From NCBI RefSeq assembly GCF_001580545.1, contig NZ_LRBG01000039.1, forward strand, positions 620,001-684,000: a stretch of DNA of 64,000 bases. The letters run 5' to 3'. Origin of the DNA: Paraburkholderia monticola. Its GTDB lineage: Bacteria > Pseudomonadota > Gammaproteobacteria > Burkholderiales > Burkholderiaceae. The translations under genes and the position numbers were made by a program. The notes under the pieces are model-generated. The model did no database searches. It was given only the letters and a program-made list of their open reading frames with translations, and was not told the DNA's origin. Below are positions 7,850 to 16,008 of the stretch, one piece after another; positions within the stretch are counted from its first letter, which is position 1; every line of letters starts with the position of its first letter.

Positions 7850-9502
7850 TCACGACTCCCATACCGGCGAATCGCTGCCGCGAACGACGACGAGCGGATC
7901 GCGCCAACGCCCCGGCGTCTTCGACAGCTTCGCGAGCGGCGCCAGACGATGAATCTCGCCGTAAGCGCTGAGCCCGTTCACGGTTTCGGGCGGCACCATC
8001 ATCTGCTCGGCGCTCGGCGTGAAGTGGGTATCCGCGATGAAGCCGAGACTCTGAAACCACATCGCCGAACGCGCGAGGCTGACTCGCACGTGGTAGCTGC
8101 CGCCTTCCTTCGCGCGGCGCCGTAGCGCGGCGAGAACACCGCTCGCGCCGATATAGCCTGCGATGTAGTCGTTCATCACGAGCGTCGGCGGGAAAGCCGG
8201 GGGCCGCCCGGCGACGCCTTCGGTGTCATCGTAGGTCGAAGGAAACTCAGGATGACCGCCGCCCTCACGCATCGTGAAGCCGGTCACCGTCAGGCCTTCC
8301 ATGTCGAAGCCCGGGCGGTCGCGCCACGGGCCGTCCCAGCCGTAGCAGCGCACCGACAGATAGATGACACCGGGGCGCTGACGCGCGACTTCCTCCACGC
8401 CGAAGCCGAGCCGCTCCGCGCTGCGCCCGCTAAAGCCTTCGATGAACACATCGGCCTGCGGCAGCAGCGCCGTCAGCGCCTGCTTGTCGGCGGCCTTCGT
8501 CAGATCGAGGAAGGTCGAGCGCATGCCGACATTGACGTCGGTGACCAGAGCTTCGTGCTCGAAAGACTGATCCCGCGCGATGTGCAAGACCTGCGCGCCC
8601 TGCTCCGCGAGCGTGCGGGCCGCGGTCGTCCCCGCGATCACGTGCGTGAGCGACAGCACCTTGATGCCGGACAGCGGTTGGGTCGGTTTGTCGGTATAGG
8701 GAATCGGCGCCGAATCGGCGACCTTGACGATTTCGATCAGCGGCACGCCGGCGAGATACTTGCCCTGGGGATGACGCAGCCATTCCGCCGCGGTTCGATG
8801 CATGCCGCCGCAAACGCGCGCGGTGCCGATCGCCTCGTCGAGATCGGCGGAATTCCATTGCTTGATACTGTGGGCGATGGCCTTGCGATCCGGATAGGTC
8901 TTGAGCATCTTGACGATCCGGTCCATCAGATGAGGATACGGCCCGCTCAGCGTGAACATGCGGCCGTCTTTGGTCGGAAAAGCCTGGAAAGTGATCGGAT
9001 TGCCGACCCCGAGCGGGGCCTGATACCAGCGTCCATTGACCGTCGGTTCGAACGAGAAATTTCTCGCGACCGCATCGTCGGCCGGCACTACGCCCATCGC
9101 GATGCGGACTTTCATGATGATGCCGAGCAACGGATTGACGTTATAGACGGCTTCGCGCAAATCCACCTTGACGTCCTGCGGTTGCCCCGTGCGATCGGAC
9201 CAGATCGCCGCCGACAGCACCCCCGCCCCCATCGCCGGAATCGCCATACAGGAACCGATCAGCGCATGACTGCGCACGATCGGATCGCGCCCGGTGAATA
9301 CGACCTTGCCGCCCGCGTCGCCAGGCGTGGCGCCAATGTCATGCATGTACTGCGCAAACGCCTTGTCGATATCGAACGGCTGAGTGGCTGCGGAGGTCTG
9401 CGCATAAGCGCCTGAGCCAATCGTGCTCGTTAGCGCGATGCCCAGCGCCGCCGCGCCCGTTTCCCTGAGAAAGTCCCTGCGCTCGATATTGAAATCCGAC
9501 AT
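7850..9502 (-). CDS. family III CoA-transferase (CaiB/BaiF-like) with a Tat-type signal
   Basis: 550 residues. The N-terminus carries RRDFLRE followed by a hydrophobic stretch and AYAQ, a good twin-arginine export signal. The rest has two CoA-transferase III-like parts: residues about 70-240 resemble the C-terminal half of the family (GQPQDVKVDLREAVYN). Residues about 275-540 hold the canonical LSGIKVLSLTHVIAG start, DVFIEGF and PGFDMEG, whose Asp is the family nucleophile. Family III enzymes move CoA between carboxylic acids, a cytoplasmic reaction; CoA is not expected in the periplasm, so either the signal is vestigial or the protein does something else. A strong AGGAGG ribosome site precedes the ATG. 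Confidence 0.82.
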   Translation of the reverse strand: MSDFNIERRDFLRETGAAALGIALTSTIGSGAYAQTSAATQPFDIDKAFAQYMHDIGATPGDAGGKVVFTGRDPIVRSHALIGSCMAIPAMGAGVLSAAIWSDRTGQPQDVKVDLREAVYNVNPLLGIIMKVRIAMGVVPADDAVARNFSFEPTVNGRWYQAPLGVGNPITFQAFPTKDGRMFTLSGPYPHLMDRIVKMLKTYPDRKAIAHSIKQWNSADLDEAIGTARVCGGMHRTAAEWLRHPQGKYLAGVPLIEIVKVADSAPIPYTDKPTQPLSGIKVLSLTHVIAGTTAARTLAEQGAQVLHIARDQSFEHEALVTDVNVGMRSTFLDLTKAADKQALTALLPQADVFIEGFSGRSAERLGFGVEEVARQRPGVIYLSVRCYGWDGPWRDRPGFDMEGLTVTGFTMREGGGHPEFPSTYDDTEGVAGRPPAFPPTLVMNDYIAGYIGASGVLAALRRRAKEGGSYHVRVSLARSAMWFQSLGFIADTHFTPSAEQMMVPPETVNGLSAYGEIHRLAPLAKLSKTPGRWRDPLVVVRGSDSPVWES

Positions 9503-9701
9503 TACAACCTCCTGGTGGTCCGCCTTGAATTCGACGAAACGAATGGTTGATCTACAGATCTATTCAGACACGCGTGCCTTTTCACAGCGATAGGGGTGAA
9601 ACGCCTTCTCCGACCACGACTCGAACCTTTCTTTAATCCGTACACCTATATAATTTGTTTCGCTTTTCTCCCGGCAAACCTCTCGCCCCTTCCTCAGCTT
9701 C

Positions 9702-10406
9702 CTAAAAGCCGCTTTCCTCCGTCACGCGTTCAAGGCGATATCCGTGCATATAGATCGCGCGCAAACGCAGGCCGTTCTCCGGTTTGAGTCGCAGCTTGTT
9801 TCTCAGACGATAGATATGCGTGTCCAGACTTCTCGAGACCTTGTCGAGGTCGCGCCCCCAGATCATCTTGACGAGCATGTCGCGCGGCATCACACGCCCG
9901 AGGTTGCGAAACAGCACCGCGGTCACGTCGAATTCCTTGGTCGTCAAGCCCATCACCTGATCGTCGAACGAGACGGTCCGCGCGTGGAAATCGATCGTGT
10001 AGCGGCCGACCGTCATCAGCGTTTCGTGACGATGCACCGGCGGATACGCACGGCGCAGCAATGCATTGACACGCGCGACCAGTTCGCGGCGGCGTACCGG
10101 CTTGATCATGTAGTCGTCGGCGCCCGCGTTGAGCGCGGTTATCGTTTCGTCTTCGCGCGTCCGGTTCGTCAGAAACAGTACCGGCAGTTTTCGTCCGATG
10201 CGCTCGCGCACCCAGCCGAGAACCTCGAGACCCGAGATATCCGATACCTGCCAGTCGAGCACCAATAGATCGGCAGTCGCATTCTCCAGATAGCGAATTG
10301 CCTCACTCCCCTCTCGTACCGTCTGGACTTCGTGACCTTCCGCGGCAAGGACAGCGCGGATCACTTCTGATTGAGCGTGATCGTCCTCGAGGGACAGTAT
10401 TTTCAT
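9702..10406 (-). CDS. orphan OmpR-family response regulator (second of pair)
   Basis: 234 residues: receiver domain with acidic pair D8/D9, phospho-Asp D51 (LLVLDWQVS), T80 and K102, then a winged-helix effector domain ending with RLRNKLRLKPENGLRLRAIYMHGYRL. It is similar along its length to the regulator at 5600-6340, including the uncommon DWQ after the phospho-Asp. No sensor kinase gene is nearby. It lies upstream of and on the same strand as the CoA-transferase/porin pair, with a 200-base spacer, making that pair a likely target. Tandem 16-base repeats lie upstream of its own start. Confidence 0.92.
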   Translation of the reverse strand: MKILSLEDDHAQSEVIRAVLAAEGHEVQTVREGSEAIRYLENATADLLVLDWQVSDISGLEVLGWVRERIGRKLPVLFLTNRTREDETITALNAGADDYMIKPVRRRELVARVNALLRRAYPPVHRHETLMTVGRYTIDFHARTVSFDDQVMGLTTKEFDVTAVLFRNLGRVMPRDMLVKMIWGRDLDKVSRSLDTHIYRLRNKLRLKPENGLRLRAIYMHGYRLERVTEESGF

Positions 10407-10518
10407 CGCGACAATTTCCTTTTCGTTCGACTTGTCGTGGTGGCTCTATTGCGACTGCCTCGCTGATTGCGCTACTCCATTGGGTCTCCCGCGCAATTGG
10501 CCTTGTGAGCGGTCTCAT

Positions 10519-10553
10519 AGTTTGCATGTGTCACCAGAGTTTGCATTTGTCAC
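10519..10553. promoter_or_regulatory. tandem 16-base direct repeats, probable regulator binding sites
   Basis: AGTTTGCATGTGTCAC (10519-10534) and AGTTTGCATTTGTCAC (10538-10553) differ at one base and are offset by 19 bases, about two helix turns. Such tandem direct repeats are the usual binding arrangement for OmpR-family dimers. They lie 113-147 bases upstream of the minus-strand response-regulator start, in its promoter region, so autoregulation is a natural guess. Confidence 0.55.
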
Positions 10554-10830
10554 AAATCATGGCATTCCCCGGCCGGGACTTTGTGAACTTTTCTGACGCG
10601 CTCCCCGTCCGCATGGACGGGCCCGCAACGCTTGCGTATCGGCTTCGTCGGGTTATTGAGCGCCGCGTGAAAGCGATACTTTCAAATGGCGGAAATACGA
10701 TTGCCGCGATCTGCTCGAATTGCTGCCTGCGGCCGTTACCGGCTTCACCGCTGCGCAGATTGCTTACATCGGCATTACATGGAGGTCCCACGCATGGCCC
10801 AACGCGTCCCGTCAGGACATTCCCTGATTT

Positions 10831-10859
10831 GTTTTTGAAAAACTGGATACAAAAATCCA
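10831..10859. promoter_or_regulatory. adjacent palindromes upstream of GntR gene, operator candidate
   Basis: GTTTTTGAAAAAC (10831-10843) is a perfect 13-base palindrome, directly followed by TGGAT-ACAAAA-ATCCA (10844-10859). They end 45 bases before the GntR start. GATAC/ATCC-type dyads are common sites for FCD-class GntR regulators, so autoregulation is plausible. The rest of the 10407-10904 spacer holds the tandem repeats described separately and no convincing gene. Confidence 0.45.
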
Positions 10860-10904
10860 CTTTGAGTATGCTGTCACCGTGTTCCCGCGCCTTGCCCCCA
10901 ACTC

Positions 10905-11588
10905 ATGCATCGATCCGCCGCATCACGAACCCCTGAACACGGGACCACTGCCGAACAAACGGCCTACCGCTATCTGTTCGACGCGATTTCGCAGGGCCGC
11001 TTTGCGACCGGGCAGCGCATCGTCGCTGAAACGATTGCCGCGGAACTATCGATGAGCCGCATGCCGGTGCGCGAAGCGCTGCGACGGCTGCATGCCGAGG
11101 GCCTCGTGGTGCTGCGCCCGAATCGCGGCGCGATCGTGCGTGGACTGAGCGCCGAAGAACTCGAAGACATTTTCGACATGCGTGTCGCGCTCGAAAGCCT
11201 CGCGATGCGCGTCGCGGCCCCGCGCTGCACCGACGAACATCTGCGCACACTGGCGCGTCTGCTCGACGACATGGACACCTCCGTCGGCGATACCGATCTG
11301 TGGGTGCAGCGTCACTGCGCGTTTCACGAGTATCTGTGCGGTATCAGCGGTCGCACGCGCCTGTACGAACAGATCCGTTCGCTGTACGCCTTGATCGAAG
11401 GGGCGATGCGCCTGTGGATCGAGCAAGCCACGTTCAGGCGCAAGAGCGCGCGCGACTACCACCAGTTGCTGATCGATGCGCTGCGCAGCCGCGATCCCGA
11501 ACTTGCCGAGCAGGCCATGCGCGAGCACATCGAATCGACGGTGCCACGCGTGCTAACGCTTCTCGGCTCCCCCAAACCGCGGGACTGA
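10905..11588 (+). CDS. GntR-family regulator, FCD ligand-binding domain
   Basis: 227 residues. The N-terminal winged helix (about 20-85) shows ETIAAELSMSRMPVREALRR and LHAEGLVVLRPNRGAIV, the hallmark of FadR-type GntR proteins. The C-terminal helical FCD domain (about 95-220) has the acidic/His metal-binding pattern of organic-acid sensors. It stands 139 bases upstream of an amino-acid ABC transporter and gamma-glutamyltransferase genes on the same strand, and most likely represses them until a substrate-derived acid is present. No good ribosome site precedes the ATG, so the start is a little uncertain. Confidence 0.9.
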   Translation: MHRSAASRTPEHGTTAEQTAYRYLFDAISQGRFATGQRIVAETIAAELSMSRMPVREALRRLHAEGLVVLRPNRGAIVRGLSAEELEDIFDMRVALESLAMRVAAPRCTDEHLRTLARLLDDMDTSVGDTDLWVQRHCAFHEYLCGISGRTRLYEQIRSLYALIEGAMRLWIEQATFRRKSARDYHQLLIDALRSRDPELAEQAMREHIESTVPRVLTLLGSPKPRD

Positions 11589-11727
11589 CCGCTGGCTGCG
11601 ACGCTCGCAGCGGCGCCATGGTCGCCGCGCCAGCATCGCGCAGCCGGCGCTCGCCCATCGCAACGGATCACCGCACCTCACAACCGGCCACCCCAGGTCG
11701 CAACAAGACATAACAGGAGCCACGCCC

Positions 11728-12549
11728 ATGTCAGCAAACAAGATCACGCGTTTTCGTCTCGCCGCCGTGTACGCAGGCGTTGCCATGCTGTTGCACGCAG
11801 GCATGACGTTCGCGGGCGAAGCGCAGCCGGCCGGCCTGCTCAAGAACGGCACGCTCACCTACTGCGCGAGCATGGACGCGCCGCCGCTCGCGTTCTATGA
11901 CGAACAGCAACAACCGCAGGGTTTCTCGGTCGACGTCGCGCGCGATGTCGCGAAGTCGATGGGCAATCTGAAGGTCGAATGGCACGTGGTGCCGTTCAGC
12001 GGTCTGATTCCCGCGCTCAAGGCGCATCAGTGCGACCTGATCATCGGCCAGCTGTTCGACAAGCCGGAGCGTCGCGAGATCATCGACATCATCGATTACA
12101 TGTACTCGAGCCAGTCGATCATGGTGCCGCGCGGCAACCCGCGCAAGGTGCATGCGCTCGACGATCTGTCCGGCCAGAAGGTTGCGGTGATCAACGGCTC
12201 GACGATGCGCTCGCTGCTCGAAAAGGAAAACGACAAGCTCGCCGCCGCGCATAAGCCGCCGATGAACATCGTCGTCTTCAACACCGACGCCGACGCATTC
12301 CAGGCATTCCGTCTGCAGCAGGTCGACGCGTACGGCACGACCGCCGAAAGCGCCGGGCAATTCCAGAAGGTGTCCGGCAATTCGTTCGAGCAGGCGGTGA
12401 CCGGTTTCGCGCGGATCGCGACGGGCATCGGCGCGCGCAAGGGCGAACCGCTGTCCGGCGCGGTCGCGAAGGCCACCACTGATCTGACGAAGAGCGAGCG
12501 CTATACGCAGATGCTCGGCAAGTGGAATCTCGAGAACGAACGTTTCTGA
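11728..12549 (+). CDS. polar amino-acid ABC transporter, periplasmic binding protein
   Basis: 273 residues with a signal peptide (AAVYAGVAMLLHAGMTFAGEA) and a family 3 solute-binding domain: GTLTYCASMDAPPLAFYDEQ, then GFSVDVARDVAKSMG, and DDLSGQKVAVINGSTMRSLL at the second lobe. Family 3 proteins bind polar amino acids or opines in the periplasm and deliver them to a HisM/GlnP-type permease, which is encoded just downstream. A clear GGAG ribosome site precedes the ATG. The adjoining gamma-glutamyltransferase suggests a gamma-glutamyl or glutamate-like ligand, but the sequence alone does not prove this. Confidence 0.9.
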   Translation: MSANKITRFRLAAVYAGVAMLLHAGMTFAGEAQPAGLLKNGTLTYCASMDAPPLAFYDEQQQPQGFSVDVARDVAKSMGNLKVEWHVVPFSGLIPALKAHQCDLIIGQLFDKPERREIIDIIDYMYSSQSIMVPRGNPRKVHALDDLSGQKVAVINGSTMRSLLEKENDKLAAAHKPPMNIVVFNTDADAFQAFRLQQVDAYGTTAESAGQFQKVSGNSFEQAVTGFARIATGIGARKGEPLSGAVAKATTDLTKSERYTQMLGKWNLENERF

Positions 12550-12562
12550 GCGGGATCACGCC

Positions 12563-13330
12563 ATGAACTTCAGCTGGGAGATTTTCCGCAAGTTCCTGAT
12601 GACGCCCAGTCCCGCGTATCTGCATGGACTGCTGCTGACTTGCGGAATCAGTGTCTGCGCCATTCTGCTCGGCGTCGTGCTCGGTCTTGGCGTCGCGCTG
12701 TTGCGGCTCTCGCCGAGCCGTCCACTGCAGTACATCGCGCGCGCCTACATCTGGGCCGTGCGCGGTACGCCGCTGCTCGTGCAGATCGTGTTCCTGTACA
12801 CCGCGTTCGCGGCCGCGGACATCTTCCGCTTCCACGATCTCGACTTCGGCGTGTTCACGCTGCCCGGCAACATCCAGGCGGCGGTGCTCGCGCTCGGCAT
12901 GAACTCGGCCGCCTATATGGCGGAGATCATCCGCGCGGGTCTGAGCGCGGTCGATCGTGGGCAGTACGAGGCGTCGCGCTCGCTCGGCATGACATCGGTG
13001 CTGCTGATGCGACGCATCGTGTTGCCGCAGGCGCTGCGCGTGATCGTGCCGCCGATGGGCAACGAGTTCAACGTGATGCTGAAAAACACGACGCTCGTCA
13101 GCGTGATCGGCGTGCAGGAGTTGATGTTGAGCACGCAGATGATCACGTCGGTCAATTTCCGCGTGTTCGAGCTGTACCTCGTTCTCGCGATCTACTTCCT
13201 GCTGCTGACCACGCTGTGGAGCTTCGTGCAGCGCCGCCTCGAGGCGCACTTCGGTCGCGGCGAAGCGCATGCGTCGTCCGGTCAGCGCCTGTTCGGCGCG
13301 CAAACCATGAAGCTTCTGAGAGGGCGTTGA
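12563..13330 (+). CDS. polar amino-acid ABC transporter permease
   Basis: 255 residues with 5-6 membrane segments of the HisM/GlnP family. The cytoplasmic EAA loop that contacts the ATPase is seen as EASRSLGMTSVLLMRRIVLP followed by QALRVIVPPMGNE, the canonical form. Early residues include YIWAVRGTPLLVQI, also typical. It follows the binding-protein gene by 13 bases and precedes the ATPase by a single base, so the three form one operon. Only one permease is encoded, suggesting a homodimeric channel. Confidence 0.92.
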   Translation: MNFSWEIFRKFLMTPSPAYLHGLLLTCGISVCAILLGVVLGLGVALLRLSPSRPLQYIARAYIWAVRGTPLLVQIVFLYTAFAAADIFRFHDLDFGVFTLPGNIQAAVLALGMNSAAYMAEIIRAGLSAVDRGQYEASRSLGMTSVLLMRRIVLPQALRVIVPPMGNEFNVMLKNTTLVSVIGVQELMLSTQMITSVNFRVFELYLVLAIYFLLLTTLWSFVQRRLEAHFGRGEAHASSGQRLFGAQTMKLLRGR

Positions 13331-13331
13331 A

Positions 13332-14144
13332 GTGAGTCAGACAGACGAAGTCATTATCGAAGCGTCGGACATTCACAAGTCGTTCGGCGCGACGAAAGTG
13401 CTGAACGGCATTTCGTTGAGCGTGACCAAAGGCGAGGTGGTGGTGCTGATCGGCTCGTCAGGCTCGGGCAAGACCACCTTCATTCGCTGCCTGAATCTGC
13501 TCGAAACGTTCGACGCCGGCCGGGTGCGTGTGAACGGCCGTTTGCTCGGTTTCGTCGAGCGCGCCGATGGCAAGGTCGTGCGTGATTCAGCGCGTGAGCT
13601 GGCGCGGCAGCGTCGCGACATCGGCATGGTGTTCCAGCGCTTCAATCTGTTCCCTCACCTGACCGCGCTCGAAAACGTGATCGAGGCGCCGGTCCATGTG
13701 CTGAAGGTATCGCGCGACGAGGCAGTTCAACAGGCGCAACGACTGCTCGCTCGCGTCGGGCTCGCGGATCGCGCGGATCACTTTCCATCGCAGTTGTCGG
13801 GCGGCCAGCAGCAGCGCGTCGCGATTGCGCGCGCGCTCGCGATGCAGCCGAAGGTGCTGCTATTCGACGAGCCCACGAGCGCGCTCGATCCCGAGACGGT
13901 CGGCGAGGTCCTGCAGGTGATGAAGGAGCTCGCGCACGACGGCATGACGATGGTGGTCGTCACGCACGAGATGGAATTTGCGCGCGAAGTCGCGCATCGG
14001 GTCGTCGTGCTCGACCAGGGTGAGCTGATCGAACAAGGGCCGCCCGAGCAGATCTTCACCGCACCGACCCATGCGCGCACGCGGGCGTTCCTGCGCCGCA
14101 CGCTGAAGGCCGAGCCGCTGCTTGCACCGGATTCGGCGCTTTGA
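13332..14144 (+). CDS. polar amino-acid ABC transporter ATP-binding protein
   Basis: 270 residues starting at GTG one base after the permease stop. Walker A GSSGSGKTT (41-49), signature LSGGQQQR, Walker B VLLFDEPTSALD and switch His in VVTHEM are all intact, so it should hydrolyse ATP. An insert of about 15 residues before the Q-loop (LGFVERADGKVVRDSARELA) is usual for GlnQ/HisP relatives that use family 3 binding proteins. It energises uptake by the two upstream components. Confidence 0.93.
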   Translation: MSQTDEVIIEASDIHKSFGATKVLNGISLSVTKGEVVVLIGSSGSGKTTFIRCLNLLETFDAGRVRVNGRLLGFVERADGKVVRDSARELARQRRDIGMVFQRFNLFPHLTALENVIEAPVHVLKVSRDEAVQQAQRLLARVGLADRADHFPSQLSGGQQQRVAIARALAMQPKVLLFDEPTSALDPETVGEVLQVMKELAHDGMTMVVVTHEMEFAREVAHRVVVLDQGELIEQGPPEQIFTAPTHARTRAFLRRTLKAEPLLAPDSAL

Positions 14145-14320
14145 GCATCGCATTGCGCGTGACCTGACCACGCGGTTGCGTCGTCACCGCGATCATCACT
14201 GTCATCGCCGCGGCGGCCCTCGCGCGCCGCGGTGTGATTTTCTTTTAGCGCGCGCTCTGCTCAGGCAACTCGATCTGCCTGCGCCGCGCGCGCCTGTTCG
14301 ATCAACTGGAGAACGTTTCT

Positions 14321-15913
14321 ATGCGTAACTTCGAGAAGCCCGGGCGATCGCTCGCTTTCGCCCGCAACGGGATGGCGGCGACCTCGCACGCAGCGGCCAC
14401 GCTCGCGGCGGTCAACGTGCTGGCGGCCGGCGGCAATGCGATGGATGCGGCGATCGCCGCGTGCGCGGTGCAATGTGTGGTCGAGCCGGGCTCGACAGGC
14501 GTCGGCGGCGATTGCTTTGCACTGTATGCGCGCGGCGGCACCGACGATATCGTCGCTTACGACGGTTCAGGCTGGGCTCCGGCGGCAGCGAGCGTCGAGC
14601 GCTTGCAGCAGCTGGGCGTCAATGCAATCGAGCGTCATTCGCCGCATGCAGTCACGGTGCCGGGTGCCGTGCACGCATGGACCACGCTGCATCGCGATCA
14701 CGGCCGCCTGCCATTGCGCGAGGTGTTTGCGCAGGCGATCCGTTATGCGGAGGACGGCTACGCGCTCACGCCGCGCAGCGCGTGGGATTGGGCACAGGAA
14801 GCCGACACGCTCGCGCGCGACGCCGAGGCGCGCGTGACGATGCTGGTGGATGGCGCGGCGCCGCGTCAGGGTAGCGTGCATCGGCAGCCGCATCTGGCGA
14901 ACACACTGCGGCTGATCGCCGAGGAAGGACGCGACGGCTTCTATCGCGGCCCGCTTGCCGCGAAGATGGTCGCGCATTTGCGCGCGCACGGCGGCCTGCA
15001 TTCGCTCGACGATTTCGCCGATTACCACGGCGAATATGTGACGCCGATTCGCGCGAGCTTTCGCGGCTACGACGTGGTCGAATGTCCGCCGGGCGGCCAA
15101 GGCGTGATCGCGCTGATGATCCTGAAGATCCTCGAGAAGTGTGCGGCCGACGGCGATCCGCTCGACGCCGACCGCCTCCACCGCGAAGTCGAAGCGGCCA
15201 AGCTCGCGTATTCGATGCGCGACGCGATGCTGGGCGATCCGCGTCACGGCAAGGTCGACGTCGACTGGCTACTGTCCGATGCGCTCGCCGACGAACTGCG
15301 TGGCCGCATCGATCTTGCGCGGGCCTTGCCGCCCGCGCCCGCGTTGACGCCCGTCGAGCACAAAGACACGGTGTATATCACGGTCGTCGACAAGGACCGC
15401 AACTGCGTGAGCTTCATCAACTCGCTGTTTCATCCGTTCGGCAGCGGGCTGATGGCGCCGGACTCGGGCGTGCTGCTGCATAACCGCGGACAGAGCTTCG
15501 TCGTGGAGCCGGGGCATCCGAATGCGATCGGGCCACGCAAGCGGCCGATGCACACGATCATCCCGGGCATGGTCACGCAAGGCGGCCGGGTGCGGATGAG
15601 TTTCGGCGTGATGGGCGGCCACTATCAGGCGATGGGGCACGCGCATTTCCTGTCGAAGGTACTGCACTACAGTATGGACATGCAGTCGGCGATGGATCTG
15701 CCGCGCATCTTCCCGCGTCCGGGCACCGACTCGGTCGACGTCGAAGCGACGATGCCGGCATCCGTACGAGCGGCCTTGACGGAACGCGGATTCAGGCTCT
15801 CAGCGCCTTCGACGGCCATCGGCGGCTCGCAGGCGATCTGGATCGATTGGGAGGAAGGCGTGTTGATGGGCGCGTCCGATCATCGCAAGGATGGTTGCGC
15901 GCTGGGATATTGA
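14321..15913 (+). CDS. gamma-glutamyltransferase family hydrolase (YwrD-like Ntn hydrolase)
   Basis: 530 residues of the Ntn-hydrolase gamma-glutamyltransferase family, which cleaves itself and uses the new N-terminal Thr to split gamma-glutamyl amides. The N-terminal region reads GMAATSHAAATLAAVNVLAAG and GGNAMDAAIAACAVQ, and the processing site is KDTVYITVVDKD, placing the nucleophile at Thr350. VSFINSLFHPFGSG after it resembles the YwrD branch more than E. coli Ggt. No signal peptide is visible, so it probably works in the cytoplasm on imported substrate. It follows the ABC transporter by 176 bases on the same strand, which suggests import then hydrolysis of gamma-glutamyl compounds. Confidence 0.88.
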   Translation: MRNFEKPGRSLAFARNGMAATSHAAATLAAVNVLAAGGNAMDAAIAACAVQCVVEPGSTGVGGDCFALYARGGTDDIVAYDGSGWAPAAASVERLQQLGVNAIERHSPHAVTVPGAVHAWTTLHRDHGRLPLREVFAQAIRYAEDGYALTPRSAWDWAQEADTLARDAEARVTMLVDGAAPRQGSVHRQPHLANTLRLIAEEGRDGFYRGPLAAKMVAHLRAHGGLHSLDDFADYHGEYVTPIRASFRGYDVVECPPGGQGVIALMILKILEKCAADGDPLDADRLHREVEAAKLAYSMRDAMLGDPRHGKVDVDWLLSDALADELRGRIDLARALPPAPALTPVEHKDTVYITVVDKDRNCVSFINSLFHPFGSGLMAPDSGVLLHNRGQSFVVEPGHPNAIGPRKRPMHTIIPGMVTQGGRVRMSFGVMGGHYQAMGHAHFLSKVLHYSMDMQSAMDLPRIFPRPGTDSVDVEATMPASVRAALTERGFRLSAPSTAIGGSQAIWIDWEEGVLMGASDHRKDGCALGY

Positions 15914-15940
15914 GCGCGGATCATCCGACGCACGCATAGG

Positions 15941-15969
15941 CACCTGCGCCGCGCGCCGCAGCGCAGGTG
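15941..15969. terminator. hairpin between convergent genes
   Basis: CACCTGCGC and GCGCAGGTG form a perfect 9-base-pair stem with an 11-base loop, midway between the gamma-glutamyltransferase and DapA-family stops. There is no T-run, so this is a terminator by position and structure only. Confidence 0.5.
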
Positions 15970-16008
15970 TGCCCGGCCGTGCGAAGCGGCCCGCTGGCCG
16001 CCTCAGCC

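Noticed and set aside
10298..10936. 212-codon plus-strand frame in the regulator spacer
   Set aside because: Overlaps both the response regulator and the GntR start, lacks a ribosome site, and covers the tandem repeats.
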